From G965214625 sp965214625 (GTDB lineage: Bacteria > Pseudomonadota > Gammaproteobacteria > Arenicellales > Poriferihabitantaceae): a stretch of DNA of 64,000 bases. The stretch spans positions 2,604,001 to 2,668,000 of the forward strand of contig OZ243962.1 in NCBI GenBank assembly GCA_965214625.1. The letters run 5' to 3'. Shown piece after piece: positions 18,427 through 27,417 of the stretch. Each line of letters starts with the position of its first letter. Positions within the stretch are counted from its first letter, which is position 1. The notes below the pieces were generated by a model that saw only the letters and a list, made by a program, of their open reading frames with translations, ran no database searches and was not told the origin of the DNA. A program made the position numbers and the translations under genes.

Positions 18427-19314
18427 ATGCTTGATTCAACGGATACCCGACAGGGCATCGTCCTGACCGTTGTTGGCCTGAGTATTGCCGCCTTTACGGG
18501 CGCTATCATGAAGCTATTGTCAGAAGAAATGAGTGCGTATCAGATTACCTGGTTTCGCTTTCTCGGCATGGTGGTCATCATGATTCCGATTGTATGGGTC
18601 CGTATCGGAGCGGGTCTGCTCAAGCCGGCGCGCCTGCAGATGCAGATGGTCCGCGGCATCACCATGTCCAGTGCGACCGTGCTGTTTGTGCTTGGGGCCA
18701 AAACGATTGAGTTTGCAGATGCCATTGCCATTTTGTATGCCTATCCGTTTCTGATGACGGTGCTGGCCCTGTTTTTCCTGGGTGAAACCGTCCGTATCAT
18801 GGGCTGGGTAGGGGTGGTTGGCGGTTTTGTCGGTGTGTTGCTGGTGATGCGTCCGGAATTCAATGATTTTAATATCGGGTCACTGCTGGTTTTTCTTTGT
18901 GCGGTGGTGATCAGTATCCAGATGGTGATCAATCGCAAGCTGGGCAGTCTCTCCCATCCATTGGTGACGACGGTCTGGGGAGCGGGCGTGGCAACCCTGT
19001 CGCTGTCTTTGATATTGCCCTTTTACTGGCAGCCGGTGACCCTGGAACAGAGTTGGCTGATCGGGTTGATGGTGGTTTCCGGATCAATCAATCAGACTTG
19101 CCTGGTTTTTGCATTTGCTAAGGCAGAAGCCTCGACGCTTGCTCCCTTCACCTATTTTGAAATCGTTGCCGGCGTCCTTTTTGGTCTGCTGATCTTTGGC
19201 ACATTGCCTGATTGGCTGTCGTGGTCCGGCATTGTGCTGATTATTGCCAGTGGTTTGCTTGTGACACATGCGTTATCAGGAAAACAGATCCTTCGGCGTA
19301 CTTCAAAAATCTGA
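18427..19314 (+). CDS. EamA/DMT family transporter
   Basis: A 295-residue drug/metabolite-transporter superfamily protein with ten predicted hydrophobic helices in two EamA repeats (about residues 10-140 and 150-285). Typical segments are YQITWFRFLGMVVIMIP in the first repeat and AFAKAEASTLAPFTYFEIVAGVLFGLLIFG in the second. Such proteins export amino acids, nucleobases or other small metabolites across the inner membrane. The substrate cannot be inferred. It follows the retropepsin-like gene by 63 bases and could share its transcript. Confidence 0.9.
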   Translation: MLDSTDTRQGIVLTVVGLSIAAFTGAIMKLLSEEMSAYQITWFRFLGMVVIMIPIVWVRIGAGLLKPARLQMQMVRGITMSSATVLFVLGAKTIEFADAIAILYAYPFLMTVLALFFLGETVRIMGWVGVVGGFVGVLLVMRPEFNDFNIGSLLVFLCAVVISIQMVINRKLGSLSHPLVTTVWGAGVATLSLSLILPFYWQPVTLEQSWLIGLMVVSGSINQTCLVFAFAKAEASTLAPFTYFEIVAGVLFGLLIFGTLPDWLSWSGIVLIIASGLLVTHALSGKQILRRTSKI

Positions 19315-19522
19315 TCGAGATCGGTCAGGTGACCGGCCGCCGATGGCCGCCTTGATTCGTCACGCCTGGATCAAGTGACTGTGTTAACATCAGCCCTTGC
19401 GGTGGGATTCAGCAGATCGCGGCCTCGTTGCGGTTGGATAAACCGTGCACGGGCAGCTGGATGCGCCGAATTGCCATCGGTCGGGTTTGTTACCCACGGT
19501 TATTCATCCCTTTTTGAACTCC

Positions 19523-20311
19523 ATGATTACTTTTCAGCGCACCGCCGATTTTCTGCTCGCCCACCGGTCCAGTCAGCGCACTGTGACCAATATACCGTCC
19601 GACATTTATCCCCGGTCATGGGAAGCGGCGTACGAGGTGCAGCAGCAGATTGTTGCGACTTTGTGTGAACAGCATCAGTCACGGGTCTGTGGCTATAAGC
19701 TGGCGTGTACCAATCAGTTTGCGATGAAGTGGCTGGGCGTGGACGCCCCTTTTTCAGGGCGACTGCTCAGTCATTCAACCCATCAAAGCGGTGTCAAACT
19801 GGCGACTGCCGATTTTGTACTCCGGTTGATTGAGCCGGAATTTGTGTTTGCCGTCGGGGAGACGGTGCCGGTCAGGGCGACCCCTTACAATCAAGAGACC
19901 ATCAAACCGTATATTGATCGATTCATTCCCGGGATCGAAGTCGTTGATCATCGATATGTTGATTTTACCGGGGTGGGCGGCGCCGCCCTGATCGCCGATA
20001 ATGCGATTCACGGTGCCAGCATTTTGGGCGAGCCTGTCCGTGATTGGCGTGATATCGACTTTGCGCAGCATCCCGTTACACTGGGTGTCAATGGTGAGAT
20101 AAGGGCACGGGGCAGTGGACAAAACGTTTTGGGTCACCCGCTCAATGCAATGGCCTGGCTGGCGAACCACCTGCAGTCCCAAGGACGCGGTTTGCAGTCC
20201 GGCGATCTGGTGACCACGGGCACGGCAACAAGCACCTATGAAGCGCAGTCCCAAGATACGATTGACGTGTCTTTTGGGCCGCTTGGATCAGTCAGCGTTT
20301 CATTCATCTGA
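19523..20311 (+). CDS. 2-keto-4-pentenoate hydratase family protein
   Basis: A 262-residue hydratase/decarboxylase of the fumarylacetoacetate hydrolase superfamily (MhpD-like). GYKLACTN, IEPEFVFAVGE (metal-binding Glu residues), PGIEVVDHRY and the C-terminal LQSGDLVTTGTATSTYEAQ are recognisable. Family members hydrate 2-hydroxypenta-2,4-dienoate in meta-cleavage degradation, but no other meta-pathway gene is near, so its substrate is open. The start is set at ATG 19523 where family similarity begins; the frame is open 26 codons further upstream. Confidence 0.85.
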   Translation: MITFQRTADFLLAHRSSQRTVTNIPSDIYPRSWEAAYEVQQQIVATLCEQHQSRVCGYKLACTNQFAMKWLGVDAPFSGRLLSHSTHQSGVKLATADFVLRLIEPEFVFAVGETVPVRATPYNQETIKPYIDRFIPGIEVVDHRYVDFTGVGGAALIADNAIHGASILGEPVRDWRDIDFAQHPVTLGVNGEIRARGSGQNVLGHPLNAMAWLANHLQSQGRGLQSGDLVTTGTATSTYEAQSQDTIDVSFGPLGSVSVSFI

Positions 20312-20407
20312 GATGGCGTGTTGTCTGCGCCAAACCGTGATCAGGGTGTCTGATGCCCGTCGGTGGGCGGGTTCCGGCTGTCCGGGATTGACAACGGCCG
20401 GTTCACT

Positions 20408-21331
20408 TTATCCGTCAGCGTAGACCGGCACCACCCAGTGGCGGTATCTCGGTTCCTCTCCAATTAAAATCGAATGGAAAAGATCGCCCAGTTGTCGGGT
20501 GATGGGACCGGTTTCACCGGTGCCGATGACCCGATGATCAATAGACTGTACAGCGGCCATTTGCACCCCTGTGCCACAGAAAAACGCCTCATCCGCCAGA
20601 TACAGCTCAGAACGGTCTATTTCCCGTTCCTCGACCGCAATACCGCAAACATTCCGGGCCAGTTCCACCAAAGAGCGCCGGACCACCCCTTCAAGTAGGT
20701 TGGCAGTCACAGGCGGTGTGATCAACGTGCCGTTTCTGACGATCATGAAGTTCGCTGCCGTCGCTTCGGAAACATGGCCATCCTGATTGAGCAAAAGCGC
20801 TTCGTCAAAACCGCTTAACATGGCATCGCTTTTTGCCAGTGAACTGTTGACATAGGTCCCGTTGACTTTTCCTCTTGCGGGAATGGCGGTGTCATCGACA
20901 CGCCGCCAACTGCTGACACAAGCCGAGATGCCCTTTTTGTCCGGGAGATAACTGCCCGTGGCCTGGCTGAAGATGGCCACCTTGTCCTTGGCATCGTGTA
21001 ACCACACCCGGAAAACCCCTTCGTCTTTGTAGGCAATGGGCCGGATATAAACATTCTCTTTCCAGTGTTCCCGTCTCAGTAATTCCAGCGTCATTTCCTG
21101 CAGGTGGTCACTGCTATACGCTAGGTCGCAGTAAAGTAGCTTGGCACTATTGAAAAACCGTTCGTAGTGGTCAGCCAGTCTGAATACGTACAACTGCTGT
21201 TGGGACGCATTCCAATAACCGCGTATGCCGGCAAAACAACCGGTTCCATAATGAAAAGTATGATTGGTGATGCTGATTTTAGCCTGGTCGACAGGCACGA
21301 TTTCCCCTTCAAAAAATGCGAACGTAGTCAT
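20408..21331 (-). CDS. ilvE: branched-chain amino acid aminotransferase
   Basis: Class IV PLP aminotransferase catalysing the last step of Leu/Ile/Val synthesis. 307 residues. Recognisable features are the N-terminal FFEGEIVPVDQAKISITNHTFHYG, the PLP lysine in GKVNGTYVNSSLAKSDA, the LNQDGHVSEATAANFMIVRNG segment, and the RSELYLADEAFFCGTGVQMAAVQSID block typical of IlvE. A second class IV enzyme of different subgroup lies at 29.9-30.8 kb. Single gene; a TATAAT on the minus strand at 21417-21412 is a possible -10 but I find no good -35 partner. Confidence 0.92.
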   Translation of the reverse strand: MTTFAFFEGEIVPVDQAKISITNHTFHYGTGCFAGIRGYWNASQQQLYVFRLADHYERFFNSAKLLYCDLAYSSDHLQEMTLELLRREHWKENVYIRPIAYKDEGVFRVWLHDAKDKVAIFSQATGSYLPDKKGISACVSSWRRVDDTAIPARGKVNGTYVNSSLAKSDAMLSGFDEALLLNQDGHVSEATAANFMIVRNGTLITPPVTANLLEGVVRRSLVELARNVCGIAVEEREIDRSELYLADEAFFCGTGVQMAAVQSIDHRVIGTGETGPITRQLGDLFHSILIGEEPRYRHWVVPVYADG

Positions 21332-21706
21332 GGATTGTTGAAATTTTTATTGAACCTTGAATGGTATCGTATTAAGCGTGGTATCCACTACTCACGATGA
21401 GAACCTAGGGAATTATACATTTGACCAACCCGATAGTGTGATCCACTGTCCGCTCTTGTGGCTGATTGTCCAGGGCAAGGGGTTGACGGCAATGACCACC
21501 GTCATGTCGGGTGGGCATTTCCCTGATGGTGTCACGACAGTACTGTCAATAGATCCTTGCTTCTTCAGGGGTATCATTGCCATTGTAAAGTGAACCGGTC
21601 CATCATCTACTTGTTGTTGCCAGGCTGTGGTCGTGACGGCTTGTGACGATTCTCTGAAGCAGCGTATCGATGCCGATCGACGCCTGTCGAAAGAGGCAGA
21701 CCGATC
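21332..21706. other. 375-base gap between ilvE and the GMC gene
   Basis: No supported gene, RNA or repeat. The ilvE-proximal part is AT-richer and likely carries the ilvE promoter. Short plus-strand frames here have neither ribosome-binding sites nor protein-like composition. Confidence 0.5.
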
Positions 21707-23356
21707 TCAAGGCGAATCGGCCGGCTGAAATGCGAACCGGGCCTCAAAAGGCTCACGTTGCGGTATACCGAGAATCCAGTCGGCAGCGCGCAAGGCAATC
21801 ATCTGTGTCGGCGCATTAAGATTACCGCTGACGACCCGTGGCATGATCGAGGCATCGACCACACGCAGTCCTTCAATGCCGTGGACCCTGAGTTTGGAAT
21901 CGACCACACTGTCGGGACCGTGGCCCATACGACAGGTGCCACAAGGATGGTAATCGGTCACGGTCAATTTGCGCACCGCTGTTTCGATTTCCGTATCTGT
22001 CCGCACATCCGCTCCCGGCACGAGTTCGATACCACGCAGTTCATCGAAAGCCGATTGACAGACAAGCTCTCGCATTTTCTTTACGCCTTCGACAAGTTCC
22101 CGCAGATCGCCGGGATCACTCAGATAATGGAAAAACATCACCGGTTTCTGCTTCGGATCCTTGGATTTCAATGCAATATGGCCGTGGCTCCTCGGCCTTA
22201 GCTGGTCCGCCTGAAGCATGAAGGCCTGCGACAGCTTGAGTTTCGTCCCTTCGTAGTCGCACCCCGCAAGTCCAAAGTGATACTGCAGGTTGGGATAGTC
22301 AACGTTCTCGTTACCCCGGATGAGGCCACCTGCCTCGAAGTGGTTTGAAGCGGCAAGCCCGCCACGTGTCAACAGCCACTCCATGCCCGCCAGCACCCTG
22401 TTGAACGGACGGTTGACCCGATGCACCGGAAACGAGCGGGTACACGACCACCTCATCGCCACCTTGGCATGGTCCTGCAGATTATGGCCAACGCCTGGCA
22501 GATTACAGCGAACGTCAATACCGTGTCGGCACAACTGATCCGCCGGGCCGATCCCCGAAAGCATCAAGATCTGAGGGGAGTTGATCGCACCGCCCGATAC
22601 AATCACCTCCTTCCCGGCTTCAACCGTACAGGTTTGTCCTCGATACGTGAAGGTAACGCCTGAAGCGCGTTGCCCACTGATCCGCAGTTGCTGTGCCAAC
22701 GCATGTGTCTTGAGTGTCAGGTTCGCCCGGGAAAGTGCCGGATGCAGATACGCAACCGCGGCACTGCAGCGTCGACCGTTGTTCTGGGTGGCATCCAGAC
22801 GGGAGACGCCTTCCGGATTGAAGCCGTTCGGGTCGTCGGTGACACCTTGCCCTGCCTGGCCGCCGGCTTCAAGAAAAGCGTCATAAAGCGGGTGATCGGT
22901 TGTCCCCTTGGTGACCGTCAGTGGTCCGTCTCCCCCACGCCAGTGGTCAGCACCGCGGTCGCTGGTCTCGGCCGCCTTGAAGTAGGGCAGACAGTTCGCA
23001 TAGCGCCATTCCCCGAGACCCAGTTCATCGGCCCACCGGTCATAGTCTTTCGGATGGCCGCGCATGTAGACCATGGCATTGATTGACGATGACCCGCCGA
23101 CGACCCTGCCACGCGGCATCTCTATGCGGCGGTTATGGAGTGCGGTTTCAGGCTCGGTCAGGTAGTTCCAGTTGAGTTTCGGGTTCTTGAAGGCGCTGTA
23201 GAAGCCCGCTGGAATATGGATCATCGGGTTTCGGTCCATGGGGCCCGCCTCAAGCAGCAGAACCGAATGACGGCCATCTGCGCTGAGTCTGTCGGCGAGC
23301 ACACAGCCCGCCGAACCGGCGCCAATGATGATGTAGTCGTAACCCGTTTCAGACAT
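21707..23356 (-). CDS. GMC family FAD-dependent oxidoreductase (choline/alcohol dehydrogenase-like)
   Basis: A 549-residue flavoprotein alcohol dehydrogenase. FAD-binding motif YDYIIIGAGSAGCVLADRLS is at the N-terminus; GMC signature 1 is RGRVVGGSSSINAMVYMRGHP and signature 2 is SGGAINSPQILMLSGIG. The C-terminal catalytic His region is DYHPCGTCRMG, followed by NLNAPTQMIALRAAD. Close to choline dehydrogenase BetA and AlkJ-like enzymes, which pass electrons to the respiratory chain. The substrate is not evident: no betaine-aldehyde dehydrogenase is adjacent. Last gene of the arsR-led minus-strand unit. Confidence 0.9.
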   Translation of the reverse strand: MSETGYDYIIIGAGSAGCVLADRLSADGRHSVLLLEAGPMDRNPMIHIPAGFYSAFKNPKLNWNYLTEPETALHNRRIEMPRGRVVGGSSSINAMVYMRGHPKDYDRWADELGLGEWRYANCLPYFKAAETSDRGADHWRGGDGPLTVTKGTTDHPLYDAFLEAGGQAGQGVTDDPNGFNPEGVSRLDATQNNGRRCSAAVAYLHPALSRANLTLKTHALAQQLRISGQRASGVTFTYRGQTCTVEAGKEVIVSGGAINSPQILMLSGIGPADQLCRHGIDVRCNLPGVGHNLQDHAKVAMRWSCTRSFPVHRVNRPFNRVLAGMEWLLTRGGLAASNHFEAGGLIRGNENVDYPNLQYHFGLAGCDYEGTKLKLSQAFMLQADQLRPRSHGHIALKSKDPKQKPVMFFHYLSDPGDLRELVEGVKKMRELVCQSAFDELRGIELVPGADVRTDTEIETAVRKLTVTDYHPCGTCRMGHGPDSVVDSKLRVHGIEGLRVVDASIMPRVVSGNLNAPTQMIALRAADWILGIPQREPFEARFAFQPADSP

Positions 23357-23440
23357 CGCTTAAGGAGACCTTGATCTGGTCGCCGTTCGGCATGCCACGA
23401 TCCCGCAGGCAGGCAATGATACGCCCGTCGGCAACACGGT

Positions 23441-24175
23441 TCATAGGGTCAGGGTGATATCAATATCCAGTGTTTTGGCGAGTTTGTTGTAAAGGGCGGT
23501 GTCTGCAGCGAGGATACGTTTGCCGGATTGGTCACGTAACCTGTCGGTGATGGCCAGTGTTCTTGAACCGGAACCGTTGATGACTATGACGTCCGCTGCC
23601 GGAAAATCATTGGCCATTTTCAATACCGATCCGGTTATCTGTTCAGGCGTAGGATAGTCCTTGATCTCGTGCGGTTCATGATGCGCCATCATGCCGTGGT
23701 CGATCAGGGATTCGGATGACAGGACTTCAAAGCCTGAGTTTGTTACAAATGCAGCCCATGCATCGCGCCACTGTTGCGGATAATAGGTGCAGGCCAACGC
23801 GACTTTTCGGACCTGCCAGGTTTCCAGTGTTTCGATAATGGTGCCAATCGAGGAAAGGCATTCAACCCCGCATGCCGCCTGTATGCGCTTCAAGCGGGCG
23901 CCTGCTTCATTCATATTGCGGTGCCCCACGAATCCGAACGGCGTGCCGACAACGGCAATGACCGAACATCCCGCTCCCGCCAACTGTTGTGCCGCCCGGA
24001 CCATCTGGGGTTCACATTCGATGAGGCTGTCCGTCCGGTAGTCAAAGTTCGGCAGGTCAGGAAACGTTTGCTGGACAGCCACGGCACCCTTTGTCAGTGC
24101 GCGGAATTCATCCGGCGTCGGATCCAGCCAACCCGGTGAGGAAATAAAGCCGACGGCTCTCTTTTTGCTACTCAT
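23441..24175 (-). CDS. Asp/Glu racemase superfamily protein (maleate isomerase/AMDase-like), atypical active site
   Basis: A 244-residue protein aligning in layout with maleate cis-trans isomerases and arylmalonate decarboxylases. GFISSPGWLDPTP-type start, IAVVGTPFGFVG in the first active-site loop, ALACTYYPQQW in the middle, and VIVINGSGSRT in the second loop. Both positions that carry catalytic cysteines in the family are glycine here (Gly77 and Gly201), so ordinary two-thiol racemase or isomerase chemistry is unlikely. It lies between the OYE and GMC genes in one operon. Function unknown. Confidence 0.75.
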   Translation of the reverse strand: MSSKKRAVGFISSPGWLDPTPDEFRALTKGAVAVQQTFPDLPNFDYRTDSLIECEPQMVRAAQQLAGAGCSVIAVVGTPFGFVGHRNMNEAGARLKRIQAACGVECLSSIGTIIETLETWQVRKVALACTYYPQQWRDAWAAFVTNSGFEVLSSESLIDHGMMAHHEPHEIKDYPTPEQITGSVLKMANDFPAADVIVINGSGSRTLAITDRLRDQSGKRILAADTALYNKLAKTLDIDITLTL

Positions 24176-24268
24176 TGGCGGTTCTGTGGTATGGATTTTG
24201 TTGTCTTGGCATCAACAGCGCAGTTGAGGGGTATCCTGGTGCCGGGGGGATTACGGGATGCCATAGGT

Positions 24269-25525
24269 TCAACCGACAGGGCGGGCAAACCGTGACACAT
24301 TGTCCCGGCTACGCGTGGATAACAGTCGGTCAGTACAAGTCCGGATTCTCGCCAGATAGCGTTCGTGTCCTTCGATCAGGGGTGCCGATGGGTCACCCTC
24401 ACCGGCTGTGCCATGCAATACCAGTTGATCGCAGAACCAGTTCAGGACAGCGCCTCTCGGAAGTGTCTCGGCGGCCGGAAAATCCCTTTCGACTGCGGGA
24501 GCGGCACGACAGGATCCATTGAGCAATCGGGTCGGAAACTCGGGATCAATGATGAACGGGCGTGCCATGCCGATCAGGTCGACCTGATCGGCAGCGAGTG
24601 CCGCATTCATCACGTCAACCGTACGAAATCCCCCCGTCACCATGATCGGAATACCGACTGACGATTTGATCGCGGCAGCTGCCTTGAGAAAGTATCCCTC
24701 ACGCGCGATGGTGCTTTGTTTTTTCGAGGTATGCTGATAGGCGGTCGGAGACTCAAAGTTTCCACCGGAAATTTCGATGAAATCGACCCTCTCGGCCTCC
24801 AGCATTTGGGCTACCCGGATGCTGTCGGCATGATCAAAGCCGCCTTTTTGGAAGTCTGACGAGTTGAGCTTGACCGCGACAATAAAGTCATCTCCAACCG
24901 CTGCGCGGACTGCTTTGACCACTGACAAGGGCAGTCGAGCCCGGTTCTCCAGTCTGCCACCCCAGTCATCTTGCCGGGTATTGATTCGGGGCGACAAAGA
25001 AGCACTGAGGAGGTAACCGTGTGCCGCATGTATTTCAACGCCATCAAACCCGGCTTTCTGGGCACGGAGGGCGGATTCGACAAACTTGGCAATGACTGTG
25101 TTGAGGTCGTCTTCCGTTGCCTCTTTGGGGGGACCATATCCATCCAGATCAAGTCGTTGGTCCGAAATCGACAGCGGGTTCGGATTGATTGCCCCGGGTG
25201 TCTGACGCCCGGCGTGAGACAATTGAACCAATGCCAGCGCACCGCCGCTTCTGGCCGCTTGGGCGAGTCTGGATACCTTTTCGAGGTCACTTTGGGTATC
25301 CAGCACGAAGTTGCCGGCATGTTCCAGGTGCCAGCGATCAACCGGGGTATTGCCGGTGACAAGCAGCGCCGCGCCACCCTTGCTCCATCGGCCAAACAGA
25401 TTGATCAGCCCCTCCGTCGGATTATTGTGTGCATCGCCCAGGGCTTCCGACATGGCGGCCTTGATAATGCGATTGCGCAGGACCGCACCGCTCGGAAGTT
25501 TCAACCTGTCTTGGATCGTGATCAT
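24269..25525 (-). CDS. NADH:flavin oxidoreductase (old yellow enzyme family)
   Basis: FMN-dependent TIM-barrel ene-reductase of about 418 residues from ATG 25525; an in-frame ATG at 25570 would add 15 unlike residues. N-terminal LKLPSGAVLRNRIIKAAMSEALGD, the active-site pair in QLSHAGRQTPG, FDGVEIHAAHGYLLSASLSPRIN with the two catalytic-type histidines, RDDWGGRLENRARLPLSVV-type FMN segment, and MARPFIIDPEFP at the end. These enzymes reduce activated C=C bonds. It follows arsR on the same strand and heads the catabolic part of the operon. Confidence 0.9.
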   Translation of the reverse strand: MITIQDRLKLPSGAVLRNRIIKAAMSEALGDAHNNPTEGLINLFGRWSKGGAALLVTGNTPVDRWHLEHAGNFVLDTQSDLEKVSRLAQAARSGGALALVQLSHAGRQTPGAINPNPLSISDQRLDLDGYGPPKEATEDDLNTVIAKFVESALRAQKAGFDGVEIHAAHGYLLSASLSPRINTRQDDWGGRLENRARLPLSVVKAVRAAVGDDFIVAVKLNSSDFQKGGFDHADSIRVAQMLEAERVDFIEISGGNFESPTAYQHTSKKQSTIAREGYFLKAAAAIKSSVGIPIMVTGGFRTVDVMNAALAADQVDLIGMARPFIIDPEFPTRLLNGSCRAAPAVERDFPAAETLPRGAVLNWFCDQLVLHGTAGEGDPSAPLIEGHERYLARIRTCTDRLLSTRSRDNVSRFARPVG

Positions 25526-25599
25526 CTTTATATCGGGATGTGTCGAAATAAACGTTCCGCTGTGTCCCATAGCGAATCGGTCGATTTTTTCATTTCACT

Positions 25600-25917
25600 T
25601 CAGGTGTCTGATGACGGCACAAGTTCCTGCTCAACTGCGGCCAGGAATATCCTGATGGTTTCTTCATCACGGCGGTAGAAAGTCCATTGACCGTGACGCT
25701 CGGACTGTACCAGTCCGGCTTCCTTGAGCAAACTCATGTAGTTGGAGATGGTGGACTGTGACAGCCCGGACTTTTCCTGAATGTGTCCGACACACACGCC
25801 CTCCAGCCCGGCATGTTCGGGAAGAGCCGGCGGAAAGTTCGACCGGTTTTTCAGCCAGTGCAATATCTGACGACGAACCGGGTTGTTCAGTGCGGTCAGG
25901 GTCTTTTCTATATTCAT
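25600..25917 (-). CDS. ArsR family transcriptional regulator
   Basis: Winged-helix repressor of 105 residues. The helix-turn-helix is clear at about residues 48-75 (VGHIQEKSGLSQSTISNYMSLLKEAGLV), followed by the wing RHGQWTFYRRDEE. The metal-sensing ELCVCD motif of classic ArsR/SmtB proteins is replaced by EGVCVGHI, so metal sensing is not indicated; a small organic effector is more likely. First gene of the arsR-OYE-racemase-like-GMC unit. An inverted repeat and promoter abut its start codon, suggesting autoregulation. Confidence 0.92.
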   Translation of the reverse strand: MNIEKTLTALNNPVRRQILHWLKNRSNFPPALPEHAGLEGVCVGHIQEKSGLSQSTISNYMSLLKEAGLVQSERHGQWTFYRRDEETIRIFLAAVEQELVPSSDT

Positions 25918-25960
25918 ATATCGAAATATACCGATATACTGATCTATTGCAAGCAGTCAA
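25917..25960 (-). promoter_or_regulatory. arsR promoter with overlapping inverted-repeat operator
   Basis: On the minus strand TTGACT (25960-25955) and TATATC (25938-25933) lie 16 bases apart. The inverted repeat TATATCG / CGATATA (25917-25923 and 25932-25938, 8-base spacer) covers the -10 and runs to the arsR start codon. ArsR proteins bind such AT-rich dyads, so repression of its own operon is the simplest reading. Confidence 0.6.
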
Positions 25961-26012
25961 TTGTGTTTCAGGCGTGTTCGCAGATTTTTTGAACGGTGCT
26001 GGATGACTCGGA

Positions 26013-26097
26013 TGGTGCCGAAGGCGGGACTCGAACCCGCACGGATTGCTCCACTACCCCCTCAAGATAGCGTGTCTACCAGTTCCACCACTTCGGC
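26013..26097 (-). tRNA. tRNA-Leu (GAG)
   Basis: An 85-nt tRNA on the minus strand, starting GCCGAAG at 26097 and ending with an encoded CCA at 26015-26013. The anticodon stem CTATC/GGTAG encloses the loop TTGAGGG, giving anticodon GAG. The T arm reads GCGGG-TTCGAGT-CCCGC. A long variable arm is present, as expected for leucine. It sits 20 bases downstream of secG, the same secG-tRNA-Leu order as in E. coli (secG-leuU). Confidence 0.97.
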
Positions 26098-26116
26098 TAT
26101 GGGATGTCTCTTGAAT

Positions 26117-26491
26117 TTATTGTTGAGGGGTTTCAGGCACGTCGGGTTCGGCCGGTTGCGTGTCATCGGCCTGTTCACCGGAAAGTGGTGTCCCGGCAAT
26201 ATCCTGTTCAGTTTGCTGAATCACCGAGGACTCTGTGATGATGCTGTTTTCTTCCCCTTGCCGGGTATAGAGATAGGCGAGGACCAGGCTGGAAATAAAG
26301 AAAAAAGTGACCAGGGCGGATGTCATCCGGCTTAAAAAGTTGGCCGACCCCCTTGCACCAAACAGCGATTGTGAAGAACCGCCACCGAATGCGGCCCCCA
26401 TATCGGCACCTTTGCCCTGTTGCAGCAGGACCAGTGTCACGATGGTGACCGCGACAATCATATGGATGACGAGAAGTATATTCGCTAACAT
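26117..26491 (-). CDS. secG: preprotein translocase subunit SecG
   Basis: Small inner-membrane partner of SecYE. 124 residues from ATG 26491. Two transmembrane helices lie at about 3-24 and 53-75. Between them is the conserved cytoplasmic loop LLQQGKGADMGAAFGGGSSQSLFGARGSANFL, quoted by ends because it is diagnostic. After the second helix comes an acidic Glu/Pro/Gln-rich tail of some 45 residues, longer than the core needs but common in this family. Follows tpiA by 13 bases and precedes tRNA-Leu, so tpiA-secG-tRNA is probably one transcript. Confidence 0.95.
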   Translation of the reverse strand: MLANILLVIHMIVAVTIVTLVLLQQGKGADMGAAFGGGSSQSLFGARGSANFLSRMTSALVTFFFISSLVLAYLYTRQGEENSIITESSVIQQTEQDIAGTPLSGEQADDTQPAEPDVPETPQQ

Positions 26492-26504
26492 GGGTATATC
26501 CTGT

Positions 26505-27269
26505 TCAAGCTTGCCTTGCTGCCTGACAAATGGCCAGAAAGTCGGCGGTATCGAGCGAGGCACCGCCAATGAGTCCGCCGTCGACATCAGGTTGTGAGAT
26601 CAATGTCTTCGCATTGTTCGGTTTCATGCTGCCACCATACAAAATGCGGCAGCGGTCTGCGATACGTTCATTCGCCCCGGCCAGTTGCTGACGAATCGAC
26701 CGGTGCATTTGCTGGGCCTGATCCGGTGTCGCGGTCAACCCTGTCCCGATCGCCCATACGGGCTCGTAAGCGATAAGGGTCCGCTCGAACACCTCAATAC
26801 CATTTTGATCAATGACAGCTTTAATTTGCCGATGCACGACTTGATCGGTCAAGCCGGATTGACGCTCTTCCAGGGTTTCACCAACGCAAAGAATCGGTGA
26901 AAGTTCGGCCGACAATACGGTTCGTATCTTATCTGCAACCAGAGAATCACTTTCTCCATAAAGGGTCCGTCTTTCGGAATGTCCGAGTATGACGTACCGA
27001 CAACCACTGTCGTGAAGCATCGAGACAGAAATCTGTCCGGTAAAGGCGCCATTGTGGTGTACATCGACATCCTGTGCGCCCAATGCGATCGAACTGGTTG
27101 AAAGTGCTGCTTCGACAGTGGTCAACAAAGTGTATGGCGGGCAGATGACTACATCCAACGAGTCCAATTCCGCGATGCCATCGGCGATCGTATGACACAA
27201 CTGCTTGGCCATGGCTTTGTCACCATTCATTTTCCAGTTGCCGGCTACCAGCGGTATACGCAACGTCAT
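26505..27269 (-). CDS. tpiA: triosephosphate isomerase
   Basis: Interconverts dihydroxyacetone phosphate and glyceraldehyde 3-phosphate. 254 residues from ATG 27269. N-terminal LVAGNWKMNG supplies the catalytic Lys, LGHSERR the electrophilic His, and YEPVWAIGTG the base Glu followed by the flexible loop; phosphate-binding segments ILYGGSMKP and GGLIGGASL are intact. An upstream extension of the frame to 27332 is not family-like. The 148 bases between it and the EEP hydrolase gene contain no recognised feature. Confidence 0.97.
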   Translation of the reverse strand: MTLRIPLVAGNWKMNGDKAMAKQLCHTIADGIAELDSLDVVICPPYTLLTTVEAALSTSSIALGAQDVDVHHNGAFTGQISVSMLHDSGCRYVILGHSERRTLYGESDSLVADKIRTVLSAELSPILCVGETLEERQSGLTDQVVHRQIKAVIDQNGIEVFERTLIAYEPVWAIGTGLTATPDQAQQMHRSIRQQLAGANERIADRCRILYGGSMKPNNAKTLISQPDVDGGLIGGASLDTADFLAICQAARQA

Positions 27270-27417
27270 TCTCCCCGTGTTCTGGTCCGCATCATCGGCG
27301 GGAATTTTAAAGGGGCTGGATATTACTCCCAAGAGGCCCGAAAATCAACGCTCGTTTTTCGGCGAACGGGCCGAAGAGGCCAGCCATGTACCGGATAGTG
27401 ATCAGGGGTCCAGATGA

